From Stenocarpella maydis (Eukaryota > Ascomycota > Sordariomycetes > Diaporthales > Diaporthaceae), in NCBI GenBank assembly GCA_002270565.1, contig NQMI01000050.1, forward strand, positions 221,680 to 285,679: 64,000 bases of DNA, in the 5' to 3' direction. A program made the position numbers and the translations under genes. The stretch's first letter is position 1. The number at the start of each line of letters is the position of its first letter. Below, piece after piece: positions 44,223 to 56,682 of this stretch. The notes beneath the pieces are model-generated. The model made no database searches, was not told where the DNA came from, and saw nothing but the letters and a program-made list of their open reading frames with translations.

Positions 44223-46590
44223 TCAGAACTGGCCAACGCTAGTGTAGGCCCTGCCCTTGGGCACCTTCTGGATCTCCTCGAGGGTGAGTGCCTTGCGGTA
44301 GTGGGCAAAGTGCAGGGTGTCTCGCTGCGTGCCGCGCAGACCCGCGTATCTGTCGCACACGTGCCTCTGCTGGAGGCACAGGTCGCGCACGCAGAGGCCG
44401 ACCTTGCCGTTGAGGTCCATCTTGCGTGCGTGGTTGAAGAGCTTGTGGAGGCTGGGGACCTCGTACGAGAGGATCCGGTCGAACTGCTGGAACCGCGAGA
44501 TGCGCGGGGTGCCGTCCTCGTTGCGGAGGACGCTGAAGTCGATGTTGGTCTCCTCCAGCGGCACCATGGGCTGCTTGGGGCGGCCGCATCCGAGGTACGC
44601 GGTGCCCTCCATCTTCAGGTCCCTGTAGTGGTAGTCTTGGTTGTTCACCGCGACGTTCATCATGCAGCCGTCGCAGACGTATCCGGTGGTCATGTACATG
44701 AGCGGCAGGTTCGTGTGGCAGCCGGTGCACTCCGCCTTGTCGCCCCAGACGCCGTAGTTGGCCGCGGTGCCCCGCTCGGAGGTCGAGCGTACTCCGTCCT
44801 CATACAGCTGGATCCAGCCCTCCTTTCCAAAGATGGTGACCAGCTCGGCAAAGTTGCAGCGGATGAGCAGCTTGGCCTTCTGGGCTGCGCTGATATTACC
44901 CTTGGCGAAGCGTCGCTTGAGGTAGCCCTTGTGCTCGGCAATAGCTTCCATGCGAGGCACAGTCTTGCTGTGCAGCGGGAGCTTCTCGAGGAAGCGTCGG
45001 AAAAGAGCGTTGTGCTCCATCATGTGCATCTGGCCGTACTCTGCAAGAAACCACAGATATTAGCGAGATGAATGGCAACTCCCGGCAGGGGTCTAGGTCA
45101 CTTACTCTTCAGGCGAGGAGCAATGTCGTAAATGTACTGCTTGACCACAGCCGTCGGGATCTTGATGCCGGGCGCGCTGTAAGTGAGACCATAGATGCCC
45201 TGGCGGTTATCCTTGCCGTCGGTGTCCCACAAGTCTCCATTGTCGGGTCTATTCTCCCACAAGGCTCCGACGTGGTACCTCGGGGCGACATCCAAGAGCA
45301 GTTTGCCGCCGTGTCGTCCGTTGTGCGCCTGGACGATGTCGAGCAGGGCAGGGACGTCGTGGTAGCAGATCAGGTCGCAGCTCGTGATTTCGGTCCGCTC
45401 CAGGTTGGGCATCATGTCGAGGTACGTGGCGAAGACACCGACGTCGAAGAAGTCCACGCGGTTGAAACACACCCGCTTGATCCTACCACCCCTGAGCTGA
45501 AGGCTTCTGCCGACGGCCACCACGCCTTGCACTAGAGTCACGTTGCGTGGGGAAAACTGGAGGAACTTGGCCTTGTCATATCCCAGGTGCGTTGGGCTGA
45601 TAATGACGAACTGCAAAGACGTAAGTGTTTGTGGTTACAGACTGAAGACGTACAACGCGCAGTGCAACTTCGGACGGAATTGTGAAATATACTGACCGGA
45701 TGATTTCCCTGCTCTTCATCCTTCCCGGCATCTCCTGACTTCTTCAGGAGGTTGAACTCATCCTCAGTAAACTCACTGTAGTTGCATCTACCGTGGGACA
45801 TGTCCCAGAGTGCCTGGTCATGTTAGCATGGTGCTGGGTTCATATTGCATGTACATGTATCCCCATGACTTACAGGAGTTCCCATGATCTGGTTCGCTAC
45901 CAAGGTGCATGTGCCCTGGAGAGCGCCAATGTCGTGGTAAGAGAGGTGCTGCAGGATGTTGAAGCGGATTTCGCCGACGGCCAGAGTTCGGGAAACAGCC
46001 AAGTTCTTGTTGGGATCAGAGGTAGCAGACTCAAAGCGGAATTTCTTCTCGCCCTTGGAGAACGGAGCCTGAGATACACAGAATGGTAAGCCATTTTGTT
46101 TCTTCAGCGTACTTGACAGTGCCTTGGCTGAATATTCCAAAGAGCACAAGACAATGCAGGGACCAGGCGATGAGATCCATGTACTTACCGAACAGTACAG
46201 ACCTCCAGCGTAGTTCTGGTGAGGGTACCAGATGTTCAACCTCTCTGCCTCGGAGGCATCTTTTGCCTCACCAGAAGGGTGGTCCTCGGGCTGGACATCA
46301 ACCCATCTCTGAGGCGTGCCATCCTTCGCGCGCGGCCACACGCTCGCCTTGAACTCGAACCGCGCCTTGCGCAGAGCATCAAACTTCTCCTTGTTCATGA
46401 CGTAGTTCTTGGTGTAGGGGACTCCGGTCTCCTTGAAAGGAAGGACCCGGGCCTTGTCGGGGTAGTATGCATTGGAGGAAAGGGAGTAGTCGACAGAACT
46501 GAGCTCCTTCTCCTCGGCGTCACTGAGCTTCCTGCCCGCCTGACCGCCGCGGTACTGGTGCTTGCGCCGGTTTGCGCGAGTTCCGTTCAT
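44223..46590 (-). CDS. F-box domain protein
   Basis: Five exons read on the minus strand (46590-46189, 46068-45874, 45813-45697, 45610-45106, 45040-44223) join in frame to 678 residues. The N-terminus is basic and disordered. An F-box-like helix bundle spans the second exon (about 160-195: VGEIRFNILQHLSYHDIGALQ), the part that would bind Skp1 in an SCF ubiquitin ligase. The middle has Leu-rich strands (RSLQLRGGRIKRVCFNRVDFF). The last exon has two CxxC pairs 18 residues apart (CTGC and CDGC), suggesting a zinc-binding knuckle. The protein to be ubiquitinated cannot be told from sequence. Introns are 55-120 bases with good consensus. The upstream region is very long and empty, which may mean complex regulation. 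Confidence 0.85.
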
Positions 46591-49500
46591 GGTTGCTGTC
46601 TCGGTGTCAGGAGAAGGTTGCCTTTAAACGGGAAACAAAATCAGGAAGTGTTGAAGTGGATAGTAAAGGAGAGTCTTTGTGACCCGAATTTTGTAAAAGG
46701 CACTCGAAGCCGAGTTCCCCAACAGACTGCAGGATGTGATGACACTAGTATCGGTGAAAAGAATCTCTGCTTCAGGAGCAAACGGAATTGCCAACAGGGA
46801 GAAAAGGGTGAGGCAAGGGATAGGGCACGCAGTAACGTTAAAATGTTCCGGGTTTGAGGAGGGTAGGAGGTTTTCGATGCTTCAAGGGAGATAGTGCAAG
46901 TGTAGAGCAGACAAGTGTTTGTCTACTCTCGATCCTGATCTGTAACGGCCCTTCAGGATACGCTTCCGGCAGATACTGTGGAAGCTTCTCCCTGTTCACC
47001 GGAGCAATGATAATTCAAGTGGGTGTGGGAAGGAGAGATTGTTTGAGGTTGTGCACCAGGGTGTGGTATGTTGCGCAAGTGATCACCGAGTTGCAAGTGT
47101 GCTGAGGGCTGTGGAAAAAGGATCCTTGGGGAGAGTGTGCACAAATGTCAACACTGTGGCCAGAGAGAAGATGGATATCCGAAATACTTGCCGTGAGAGC
47201 ATCCAATTGAGAATTCTTCCCTTGACTGTGGGTTGCGATTGCGAAAAGAACTGAGGAAAGCGGTGATCAAGGCTGTCCCAAAGAGGACCTCGGGAATGAG
47301 ACCTGGGCCTGGTGTTCCAAGGTTGTTTAGGGAAAGGGTGTTGTTGGAAAGGGAAAGAAGAAGGAAAAGGGGTCGAGCTTAGGGATCGAAGGGGGACTTA
47401 TGTAGCTTGGGATCGCGGTGGCTCCCTGGCTACAGAGGCCATTACTGTGTAAGAAAGTATTGTTTCTGGTGTTCAGAATGGTGCTTATTTGTTGAGATTC
47501 GTGGGATCGAAGACTGTTTGCTTGCGAATTGTGGCCGGCAGTTATGGTTTCTGAGCCCAACAACACAACCGGCAGCACACCCCTGGACGCAAGTGAGTCA
47601 AGGCCCTGAAGATGGGACGGATTTATTTGAATCATTGGTGCCCTAAGAATCCCACTCGAAAGACTTTCGAACATGAATGCCAATTCGCACAGTCAAACTT
47701 AGGCTACATTGATACGATTTTCTGCCATTATTGACACTTGCTGTACCCAATGACCTTGACCTTGACAACCAGAGCCATGATCTTGTGTGTCCTGTGTGAG
47801 GCATTAGAAACTAAATTATCAGGGTATGCCTCTAGCAGAAAGTGGCAAGATATAACTGGGTTGGTAGTTGCAGGAGTTGAGAACTATAGATATCAGGGTT
47901 GAATTCATGATCGCTACTGCCGGAACGAACTTCTCCTAAGTCATACTTGCCAGAAGCTCACTACCATCACTCAGAAAGGGCGCGGCCGGGAGAAGAGGAG
48001 ACTAACGGCTCCAGATAGACATGGTATAAGGGAAAACGGCTTTAGAAGAAATTCGGGACAGGAGAAAGACAAAAGCAAAGCGGACTCGGTTGGAGCTGTG
48101 ATTGCAAGTCACCTAGCCACTGCCGACGTCAAGAGGGTGTTGGATATCGCCGACTTAGTTGGAAAAGAAATCCGGGTTGACTGCCAGAGAAGGAGACATT
48201 GAATGTTCAGATGGGTAGAATGCAGCAAGAATTATTACCATGTGACAAGGGCTGCAGGGGTGGTTGCTCACACACTCCCTGTATCAAATGATCTATCAGC
48301 CTACAATGGAAGACATCACCCCTTGTTTCTCCTGTATGGTTCACTACCTAATGTACATCCTCACGAGTGTCCCTGTTTAAAAGAGGTACTCGCATTACTG
48401 GGAGACTGCTATGAGAACAACTGAGCAAACAAAAATAGAAGAGACTATAGAAGTTGCGAGAGCAAGTCCTTGTATTGCTACATACCGGCTCGGGCTGTCC
48501 AAGAGTCTTGTCTTCTGGGTGTGGGCTGAGCCTCAGAGGAAAGAATGGCGGCACTTGGGCCGGGATTCACTGAACGTAGCATGCCACTGGTCTGACCCAA
48601 TTCACCATGGAGAAGGCCAGATGCTGGCGTGGGGGCCCTCAACAAATCATTGCAGCTCTTGGAGTGAGGTCACAGAGACAACTAACCCCGTAACATGCTC
48701 TAGAGCAACCCACCGGCCTCTCTCTCGAGTCTCCATGGGGTATTCAAAAGGAGCACTGCTCTTTGCCATTCAAGCCTATATGTTGTTTGCAGGGTCACAT
48801 TGGCTATGTCTGCCTCCAAGATGTCTACTATGTGAGAAGAAGTGTGCCGGCGGTAGTCAAGCAGGGGATGACAACCAGGTACAGGTTACTGACATTGCTT
48901 CCCTTTAAACAGACTCAAAATCCGCAAACAGCCAGCCCGAGAGATTATATTTAAGTCTTTACTGCGACGCGAACCACCAATAAGGCATGTGAAACACAAA
49001 CCCCTGATGACAGGACCGGCTCGGATGCTGGCGGATATGATGGGCCAACCTGCCACACAGAGACACACTTTGACTCAGGGGCCTGGCTGCAGCCATCACC
49101 AGCCATCACCGAAAGGACACGGCAAGACAACAACAATTAACTATTCACAGGGGTTGATGCGGATAGGTGATCACGGAGTCGGGCCCAGGACACGTGGGCA
49201 AGTAAGCCGGCGGTAAGGGAACATCACTCCATCCTCCTGCATGCAGTAACAAAAAACGTGACTTGGGCAGGGACACAAGGAGATAACACTCCAAGGACTT
49301 AGTAGACTGACCAGAGAAGGCCACATTAGGAAGCCCGAAAGAGACCACGGATGAAGAGAGCTTCCGCAGACCCAAGTGGTAGAAGCCATGTGTCGATGAC
49401 CACAAAGGCATCATCGCCGACAACACCTCGCTCATGGAGCACGCAATAACGGCAACACTGAGACACGCTCCACCCCCCGCATGTCTTACCAAGAGATCAT

Positions 49501-52500
49501 CCCACGCCTTCGAGGGCCCCTATGTTACCCCACAGAGCGCTACCATTCCCACTAGCTCCAGCTTTTGGTGCACCCATTGCTCTCGACTTGGCAGGCTGTC
49601 ACATGGCCCTCGCGCCTATACTTTCCAAAAAGCGAAATAGTACCACCACCACCGGTTGATATGCCCTGCCCCAGCGGCTCTCTACTCTGATCCTGAGGCC
49701 GAATAAATCAAGGAGAGGACGCTTCTCAGATAATGTCTTGGCGGGACTTCCCGCGATAGCAGAGCGAGAAACATGGATGGATATAAGAATACTAAGGCCG
49801 TGGAGGGAAAAAAGCGGAACAGAGCCGGCCTTGTCGTGCGTCTCGAACTCATCCGATTGCGACGAGCGATCGAAACGGTCAGGGCAGGGGCGGGCAGAAC
49901 GGTGGACGGTGTCTTGATGGATGGCGCCCTTTGATCGGGGCCGGACTCGTGTATCGAGATAACACTCCCTCATATCATTGGCAAAGGGTGCCACTCGACG
50001 GTTGCCGCTACGCATCCGAGAGCTGGGGGCTGCAAGGAGCAGACAAAGGAGATAATAGATTATGTCTCTCGGTTCGCCTGCGGCACAGAAATAGACCGTC
50101 TGATGACCTCGATCGGTGCATGGGTACAACCTGCCGAAAGAAGACCCCTACCGAGGCGGCCGATAACGTCGTATAAACATCTTGAGGGGGCCGGCCTGAG
50201 GGGTCACGACGACGACAAGGTTGCCGCCAGTTCCACGGTTTAACCAGTGGCGCACTTGACACCACACCACCACACCATCACACCACCAACAACAAGGCAG
50301 CACCCAGCCAGCCAGCCCAGTCTTGGTCTTGCTGGGCCGTGAGCTGTATAGCGCACCATCTTCGAGCCGTCCAACCATCCGCGAAGCCGTCAATCTTTGG
50401 GGGATCTGGTTGGTGGCCCACGAGACAGGCTGCACGCCACCTGGTTGCAACAGGCTATGCAGGGCGACATCACTCCCATGTGGGATGACGAGTGGCGAGT
50501 CAAGCTGCTGTCTATTAGCTCCGACGGCAGTGTGCGAGCTCTATACTGTGACTATGTTAGCCGTGTAAATGTCGGAATGGGGCTTGTGACAACGCCTTTT
50601 TGACAATGTCAACGGTTTCGAACCTTTCCAACCCCCCCTTACGCCAGCGACCGGGCCGTCACTTGACAGCAGCCGGGAGAGGCGGATGCTGAGGATGACG
50701 AGGCAAACCTCGTACTTTATCTACACCACATCATTGCGCCACAGTGTGTACGTAGTGGGTAGGTGATCAGTCCCCCAGCTTGGGGAGACTACTCGTCGTC
50801 GTGCCGGCAACAAAACGGCCGTCGGCGGCGATCAGTCCCCTTCGACACGCAGACACGCAGACACGCAGGGCCAGCAATGATTGGGATGGATGGTGGGGAA
50901 AGGGCTGCATGCATGAACGTGGAGGGGGTCAGCAGGCCAAACTTGTGACCTCGTCCCGCCATCAAATCAAGGAGCGCAACCGAGGCCCCCCTTCTACAGC
51001 ACTTTTTCCATGGCCTGCTGCCGCCGATGCCTCCCAGTGCTTAGGCTGCAAAACCTGTCGTTTGAAGAGTGTAGGCGATATACATTAAATCTGTAAAGAC
51101 CGAAAAGAAAGTAGCGGTCAAAAGCCGGCAGTCTTTTACATCCCTTTCATTTCACCAGCAGCCAACCACTCTGGTGTGCAGCGGAAGAGATTTCGGACCA
51201 AGACCAGTCTAGATCTGGCTGATCTGCGCGGCTGTAATTTCCAGGGCCTGCAGCTCACGTTACTTTTGCACACCGAAACCGGGGTTCTGGTTCGGGGCGC
51301 CGTCCCATCGCTCTCCCTCGAGGCAAAACGGCCGGGTAGGAACAAGCGCTGGGCCGGCGCTCGGCAGCGATGGGGCAGTTCTGTGCCTGTGGCTCCGTTG
51401 CTGGCAAGTGGTTGACGTGGTAGCATCTGGAGAAACTTCGAGTCGCAATGCAATCATGCACTCGTGAGGTGGCCCTGCGCTGCGTGGCAGCTCCTCCACC
51501 AGGTTGTGACTCTGGGCGCCCTTCCTGTGAGCATCAGAAGTATGTTTGTTGACTAACACGCGGCGTCTTGCTACTCCGCAAAACCCTAACGTATGGGGCC
51601 CCTGGTGGGCCCTATGTCTCGACTCGACCTGCATACAAGCGCAGACAACTGGTCCGCTGAGGGCCTCGCCAAATACGGGTGGGCACTTGTCAGCCAATAC
51701 CTGCATGGACGCCGGTGCGTTGCATCGATTTCCATCAGATTGCGAAGCCGCAACAGATAAGCATGATCCGCCCTTCGCGACTCCCATTTGGCCAAGATAG
51801 CCGCCATTGGGCGGCCGCAGTTAGTGTAGACAAGGGCGGCACCCTAGAGGTCTTCCGTGGCCCGCGACCCCCACCGAACTCAAACGGCGACAAGGGGCCC
51901 AGAAAGGTTTACACAGTACGGACAAAGCCCATGCTGCGGCCGCAGTCGTGAAGTGAAAAGAAAAAAAAATTAAACGGAGCAGACAAGCGCCTGGTTTCCC
52001 TTGATCGTACGACCGCGAAGACGGCGGAGACGATGGCCTGATTAGCATAACAAACACCGAAACTCTTGTCACGGTGACTGCAGAGGATGCCCCAGTTGAC
52101 TTGATCATGCGAGATGTGAAACTTGCAAGCAACAGAGGGAAACACTATAATTGATTAGCTATAACACGCGCAGTGAACCTCTTCTCGGCGATGCATTCTC
52201 AGTTGTGGGCTAGGATGCCCAGGTGGAGGGCCGTGACGCCCTTCAACTGACGAGCCCTGGGGGCCAAGACGGCACTTTAATGCTGCAGCATCTAATAATC
52301 CGAAGCATGATCTCGGTCGACCCCAGGCTGGGACGGACCTCTGACACCATGAACTATAAGCTGGTTCTGTTATAGTTGAAGGAGACATGTTTCGGGGGCT
52401 GCTCTAGTGGAAACGAGATCGTACTTCTCGTACCCCACAGTATGCCATGCCTTCTTATTGAATGTCCAGACCATTCCCATCGACACCCCGGACACAGATT

Positions 52501-54710
52501 TTGCCATCCGAGGTAATTGATGAAACCAGGACGGCATGCTACTACGGCGTACAATCTTGACTCGTGTTGGCTTTACCGGGTTAGGCTTAAGGAGTGGTCA
52601 GCGTATCGACCGAAAAGTTCTCATGGTAGGGTAGGTGGCGCTCTTCATGTGAGACTGGGCACCCCACCCACGGGAGCGGCAAGCACCGCAATTGAGCCAT
52701 GTTTGGGAAGGTTGGCGGCAGGACGGTGCACAAAATACAACGGGAGGACACGGCTGCTTGCCTCCATCCAATTATCATTCTGGGCCCTAGCCGCGGCAGT
52801 CTCAGAACACTGTCAACTGACAATAGCAATGGGGCAAGTGCAGCCGCAACGGCCTCGAGGACCGGTCCAATGTGGGATGGGGACACCTGTTGGTAAATTC
52901 TTCAGAACAAAGCACTTTGTTCGCTGCCGGGGCCAGAGGGCGATCGGGGGCAAAAGTGTTAGTGCGCATGATGATATGGATGATGTTCCGTCACATGATG
53001 TTAAGCGGTGTGCAGCACATATGTTGGAGAGCTGGAGGATGTTTATGCGACAGCAGATAGTGACAATGTCGGCCAAGGATCGTCCGTTGTTGCTGGGTAT
53101 ATGCCCGCTACTATTTTTAGGAGCATACCGAGCAGAAGCGCAGGCTCCGGCTGGGACTGGCCTCAGCTGGGGGAATTCGCAGGAAAGTCGCTGGCGTCGT
53201 GACAACATCTGTCGGGCGCATCTCCAACCTGCGGCCGAGTGGCCAGCACGTACGTCCAGACGCCAAGTTCGCAGATAGTCTGCCCCCAAGATGTTGTGTG
53301 TGGTCTTCCAATCGCTTAGCTCCAAACGCATGTCTGGATTCGAGCCGCGTCCGCACAGCCGTCTTCCAACAGCCGGGAGTGGTCTGCATTAGGACCAGTC
53401 AATTTCCGTCGTGAAGTGCATCGGACGTACATGCAGTTCCGCATGAGTGTGGCCGCGCGGTGGTCACGGCAGGTCGGAGGGAGTGCCGCTTCATATCCGG
53501 GTGGGAGACGCAGGTGGTACTGCCCTCGGCGTACCAAGAGCCACCAGGCTTGCAGGTAATCGCATGGCACATGCCCTCGCAGGACATGCGCTGCGACTGT
53601 TGTGGCGCAGAAGAAAGCCAGGACCTGCCCGAGCCCGACTCGTTCAAGATTGCAGGCGTTGCTAGGCTTTCTCGAGGCGCCACCACAACCGCTCAAGTGG
53701 AATGTCGCATGAGCAAGCAGCATGATGGATAGCCCATCCTGGGCCACCGAGACGATGAGTCTTTTTAAAGAATCCTGAGTTGCGTGTTCGGTCCAGAGGT
53801 TGACCCCGTCCTCTTCGTGAGCTTTGGCCGATGATCAATGGGTCTGGGGGCGGAAACGATGACCCTGGAGCTGTCGAGGAGCGCGGCCTTGTCCGATAGA
53901 GGGCGGTGGAGGGGTCGCCAGAGTCGAGTTGGCGATTCGCGCCGTGGCCCCCTCTACCGGCCCGGAGTCAGGACGGGCGGGCGAGCCGGCTTTATCTAGC
54001 AATGCTGTGCCTGCTCTGGCATCGCATCACCAAGAGGCAGCCGGTTGTTATCCGCATCACATTGCCCAGAGGCACCAGGCGGGACAGCAGCATGAATATA
54101 AAATGAAGCCGCCTTGAGGATGGCCAAACGGCCCAATGCTCCAGCATCAAGCTCAGGGGCACCATCTCAATCCGACAGACAGGGGGCCCTATCCCTAGGC
54201 CAGGCGTGGCCGGAACAGACTTGCGAGAAGCACATGCCATCTGTAGTGGAGCAGTAGCGTCCGTGTCCGTAATGCAATCTAAGGGAAAGTCTCCGTTTGA
54301 GGCCCTCTGCTGGTTCGAGCAGCAGGGTGGGGCGGGTGTCGGGGCACGCTGCCATGCCTCTTACGGAATTAGTGGAGTCGTGATTGATTGCCTTGGGACG
54401 AGGAGGCGCCCAACCCAAATTTTTTGTGATTTCCCAGCGTGCTGCCGCGAAAACGGAATGGGCTCGGGCGTCCGGTGCTTTGGGCCAAGATTAGAATGGG
54501 GAGGAAGAAAACCCTGTGATTTCGGTACAAGACTGCTCCTGAGGTTGGTCGTTCCTGGGTAGTAATCTAGTGTAGACTAACAAGGTACATGTCTCCTGTG
54601 GCCTGAAGTCTGGCCGCAACGGCAGCACAGATACGACGATCATCAATAGCGAATATACTGGCCCTGTAAGCAATTTCAGCGCAAGGACAGGGGATGGCCC
54701 TGGCGTGGCC

Positions 54711-54737
54711 TGTGCAGCCTGTGCAGCCTGTGCGGCC
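54711..54737. repeat. 9-base tandem repeat
   Basis: Three copies of CTGTGCAGC, the last with one change, in the gene-free region. Confidence 0.6.
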
Positions 54738-55590
54738 TCTGCCCTGTTCTGTGTCGAGATGTTCTGGGTGTGGTGAGATTGTTGGGTGCGTAGCGCATCC
54801 CGTGATGGCGGGATGGCAGGATGGGCAGCTGGCGACTCGAAAGGGTGCGCTGGTCCGACGTGGGGTCTGATGAGGCGATCAGCCGTTGGCGAGATCGACA
54901 GAGACAGGCGAGATGCGATTCGGCGAGGCCTTGGAGCCCCGTGGTTCCAAGTGGCATGGCGCCTGGGGAAGTCGTCCAGCTAGCAACTGCTGCGTGTGGG
55001 AGCCATCGCGGTGGCCTGGGAAAGGGGATTGCAACACGAGGGCGGCGCCTGAGGCTTCGGCGAGCCGTGCATAGAAGTTGGATCACGCATAGTATTCCGC
55101 TTAGATAGAATCACAGAGGCTGATACAGTGTCCAAGCAGATGCACTGTGAATCCGTTTTGGCTAGCCGTCCCGCGAAGCAACCCTGCTTGGATGGATAGT
55201 GGAGACGGTTGTGATTTTTGTCTGGTGGCGGCAATCTTTTTTTCTGCAGTCTCATCTCCATCTTCATATCGCGATCCTCGCTTTGGCTGTGTGTATGTGT
55301 GCGTGTGTGTTGTTTTCCACCCTCGGGCTGGCAGTGCCGACCAGGTGCGGCTGTGTGCCCTGGGAATCATGCTCAAGTGTCACATTTCGAAGGAGCGAGC
55401 ACGCACACAGAGAGCCATCAATAGGTAGTAGACAGAGGATGTGGGTGCATGATAGGTATGCGATGGTCGACTGGTCTGGTGCTGCAGAAAAGTTGAAATG
55501 AGGTATGGATGGACCCCTGCCTGGTGCACCCTCGAGGCATCTCCCATCCCTGCCCTTCGCCGGTACTTGAGCTCAGGCGCATGATTTGCC

Positions 55591-55627
55591 GTACCGCGCC
55601 GTACCGCACCGTACCGCACCGTATTGC
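55591..55627. repeat. 10-base tandem repeat GTACCGCRCC
   Basis: Three exact or nearly exact units followed by a partial fourth (GTATTGCC). It lies about 1.1 kb upstream of the PH-domain gene. Confidence 0.65.
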
Positions 55628-56682
55628 CTCCCTTGTTGTTGTCTTCCTGTCCTCATTCTCCTCCTCATTCTCCTCCTCCTCCCTCCAGCAGTAAAAATCC
55701 TCCTCCTGAGCTAGGCACTCCCGCCGACCCCACTAGCAGCATGGGGATCAGAGATTGTTTTTGTAGGTCGGCCAGCCGGAAATGGCCCGTTTATAAAACA
55801 ATCTGTGGGTGATGCCGCCGCGAGTAGAGGGGCCAAAGGGGGTTGGTGCCAGAGGACAGCTCGTGCACCGGGAAGGTTCAATTTAAGGTGGCAGGGAGAA
55901 ATTACGACTTGATTTATCGTAGTACTGCGCGGAGCCAGAGGGGAAAAAGGATAATAAGTCGGTCTATTGGCAAATGTGCAGTGCGATATTGTGTTAGCTG
56001 GTGTATAACGGAAGAGTGGCTACTGTGCTATGACACTACCAGTCTATTGTACTATGTGTATCGTGGACGGTTAAGTACATGGGTACCTTGGTGCGGTGGC
56101 ACATCCTTAGCAGCAACGGTGGCGCCCGCGTTACTATGTGCACTACTGTTTTGACGGTCGACCGTTTTCGATGCCGCCCCCCCCCCCGAGACCCCTGTGA
56201 TTTCCAGGCGGTAGTGTACATGTACGAGAGGGAGGGAGTACTGCGCAGGGAAGGAGCCTTGTGGTCAATGCTCCCTCATCAGAGGGAACAGAGGAGAAAA
56301 TTGGTTGATTCAATGTTCTGGGTGACCCATGCCCACCCTGTCGACCCCGTCGACCCATGTCCGACCCTTGGCCGACCCATACAAAGAACCCAGTCACCCT
56401 TTCCCTGACCTCCCTCCCAAAAAAGAGACGGCCCCAAATCAAATAAAGTGCGACCCAGCCCGAGTTCCCATCCCTTCGCTCTCCTGAATCCGCAAACTTC
56501 TATTGTTGTCGTCCGTCTTGGAAATCTCTTCCATCCAGCACAGCACCAACGAGGGGTTTATATCAATACCCTTAAGGCATCTTCAGTCAGGGACTCCCTG
56601 TATCTACCATCCGCGCCCTTTGTACTCTTCTTAGTTTTTGGTTTTAGAGATACCCAGTTTTCTTCCCACCCCCCAAATCACA

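Larger units (their letters stand above)
46591..56682. other. 10-kb stretch without a supportable protein gene
   Basis: Base composition is ordinary, not AT-rich, so this is not RIP-type repeat DNA. Many overlapping frames occur on both strands, none with a recognised domain or a consistent exon chain. Short tandem repeats are scattered (50844-50868, 54711-54737, 55591-55620). The two ends must contain the promoters of the F-box gene (leftward) and the PH-domain gene (rightward). Long untranslated leaders or non-coding RNAs are possible, but nothing in the sequence proves them. Confidence 0.45.

Noticed and set aside
49599..50129. 176-codon minus-strand frame
   Set aside because: Composition uneven, no domain, and it contains no plausible promoter or splice support; likely chance in a GC-normal void.
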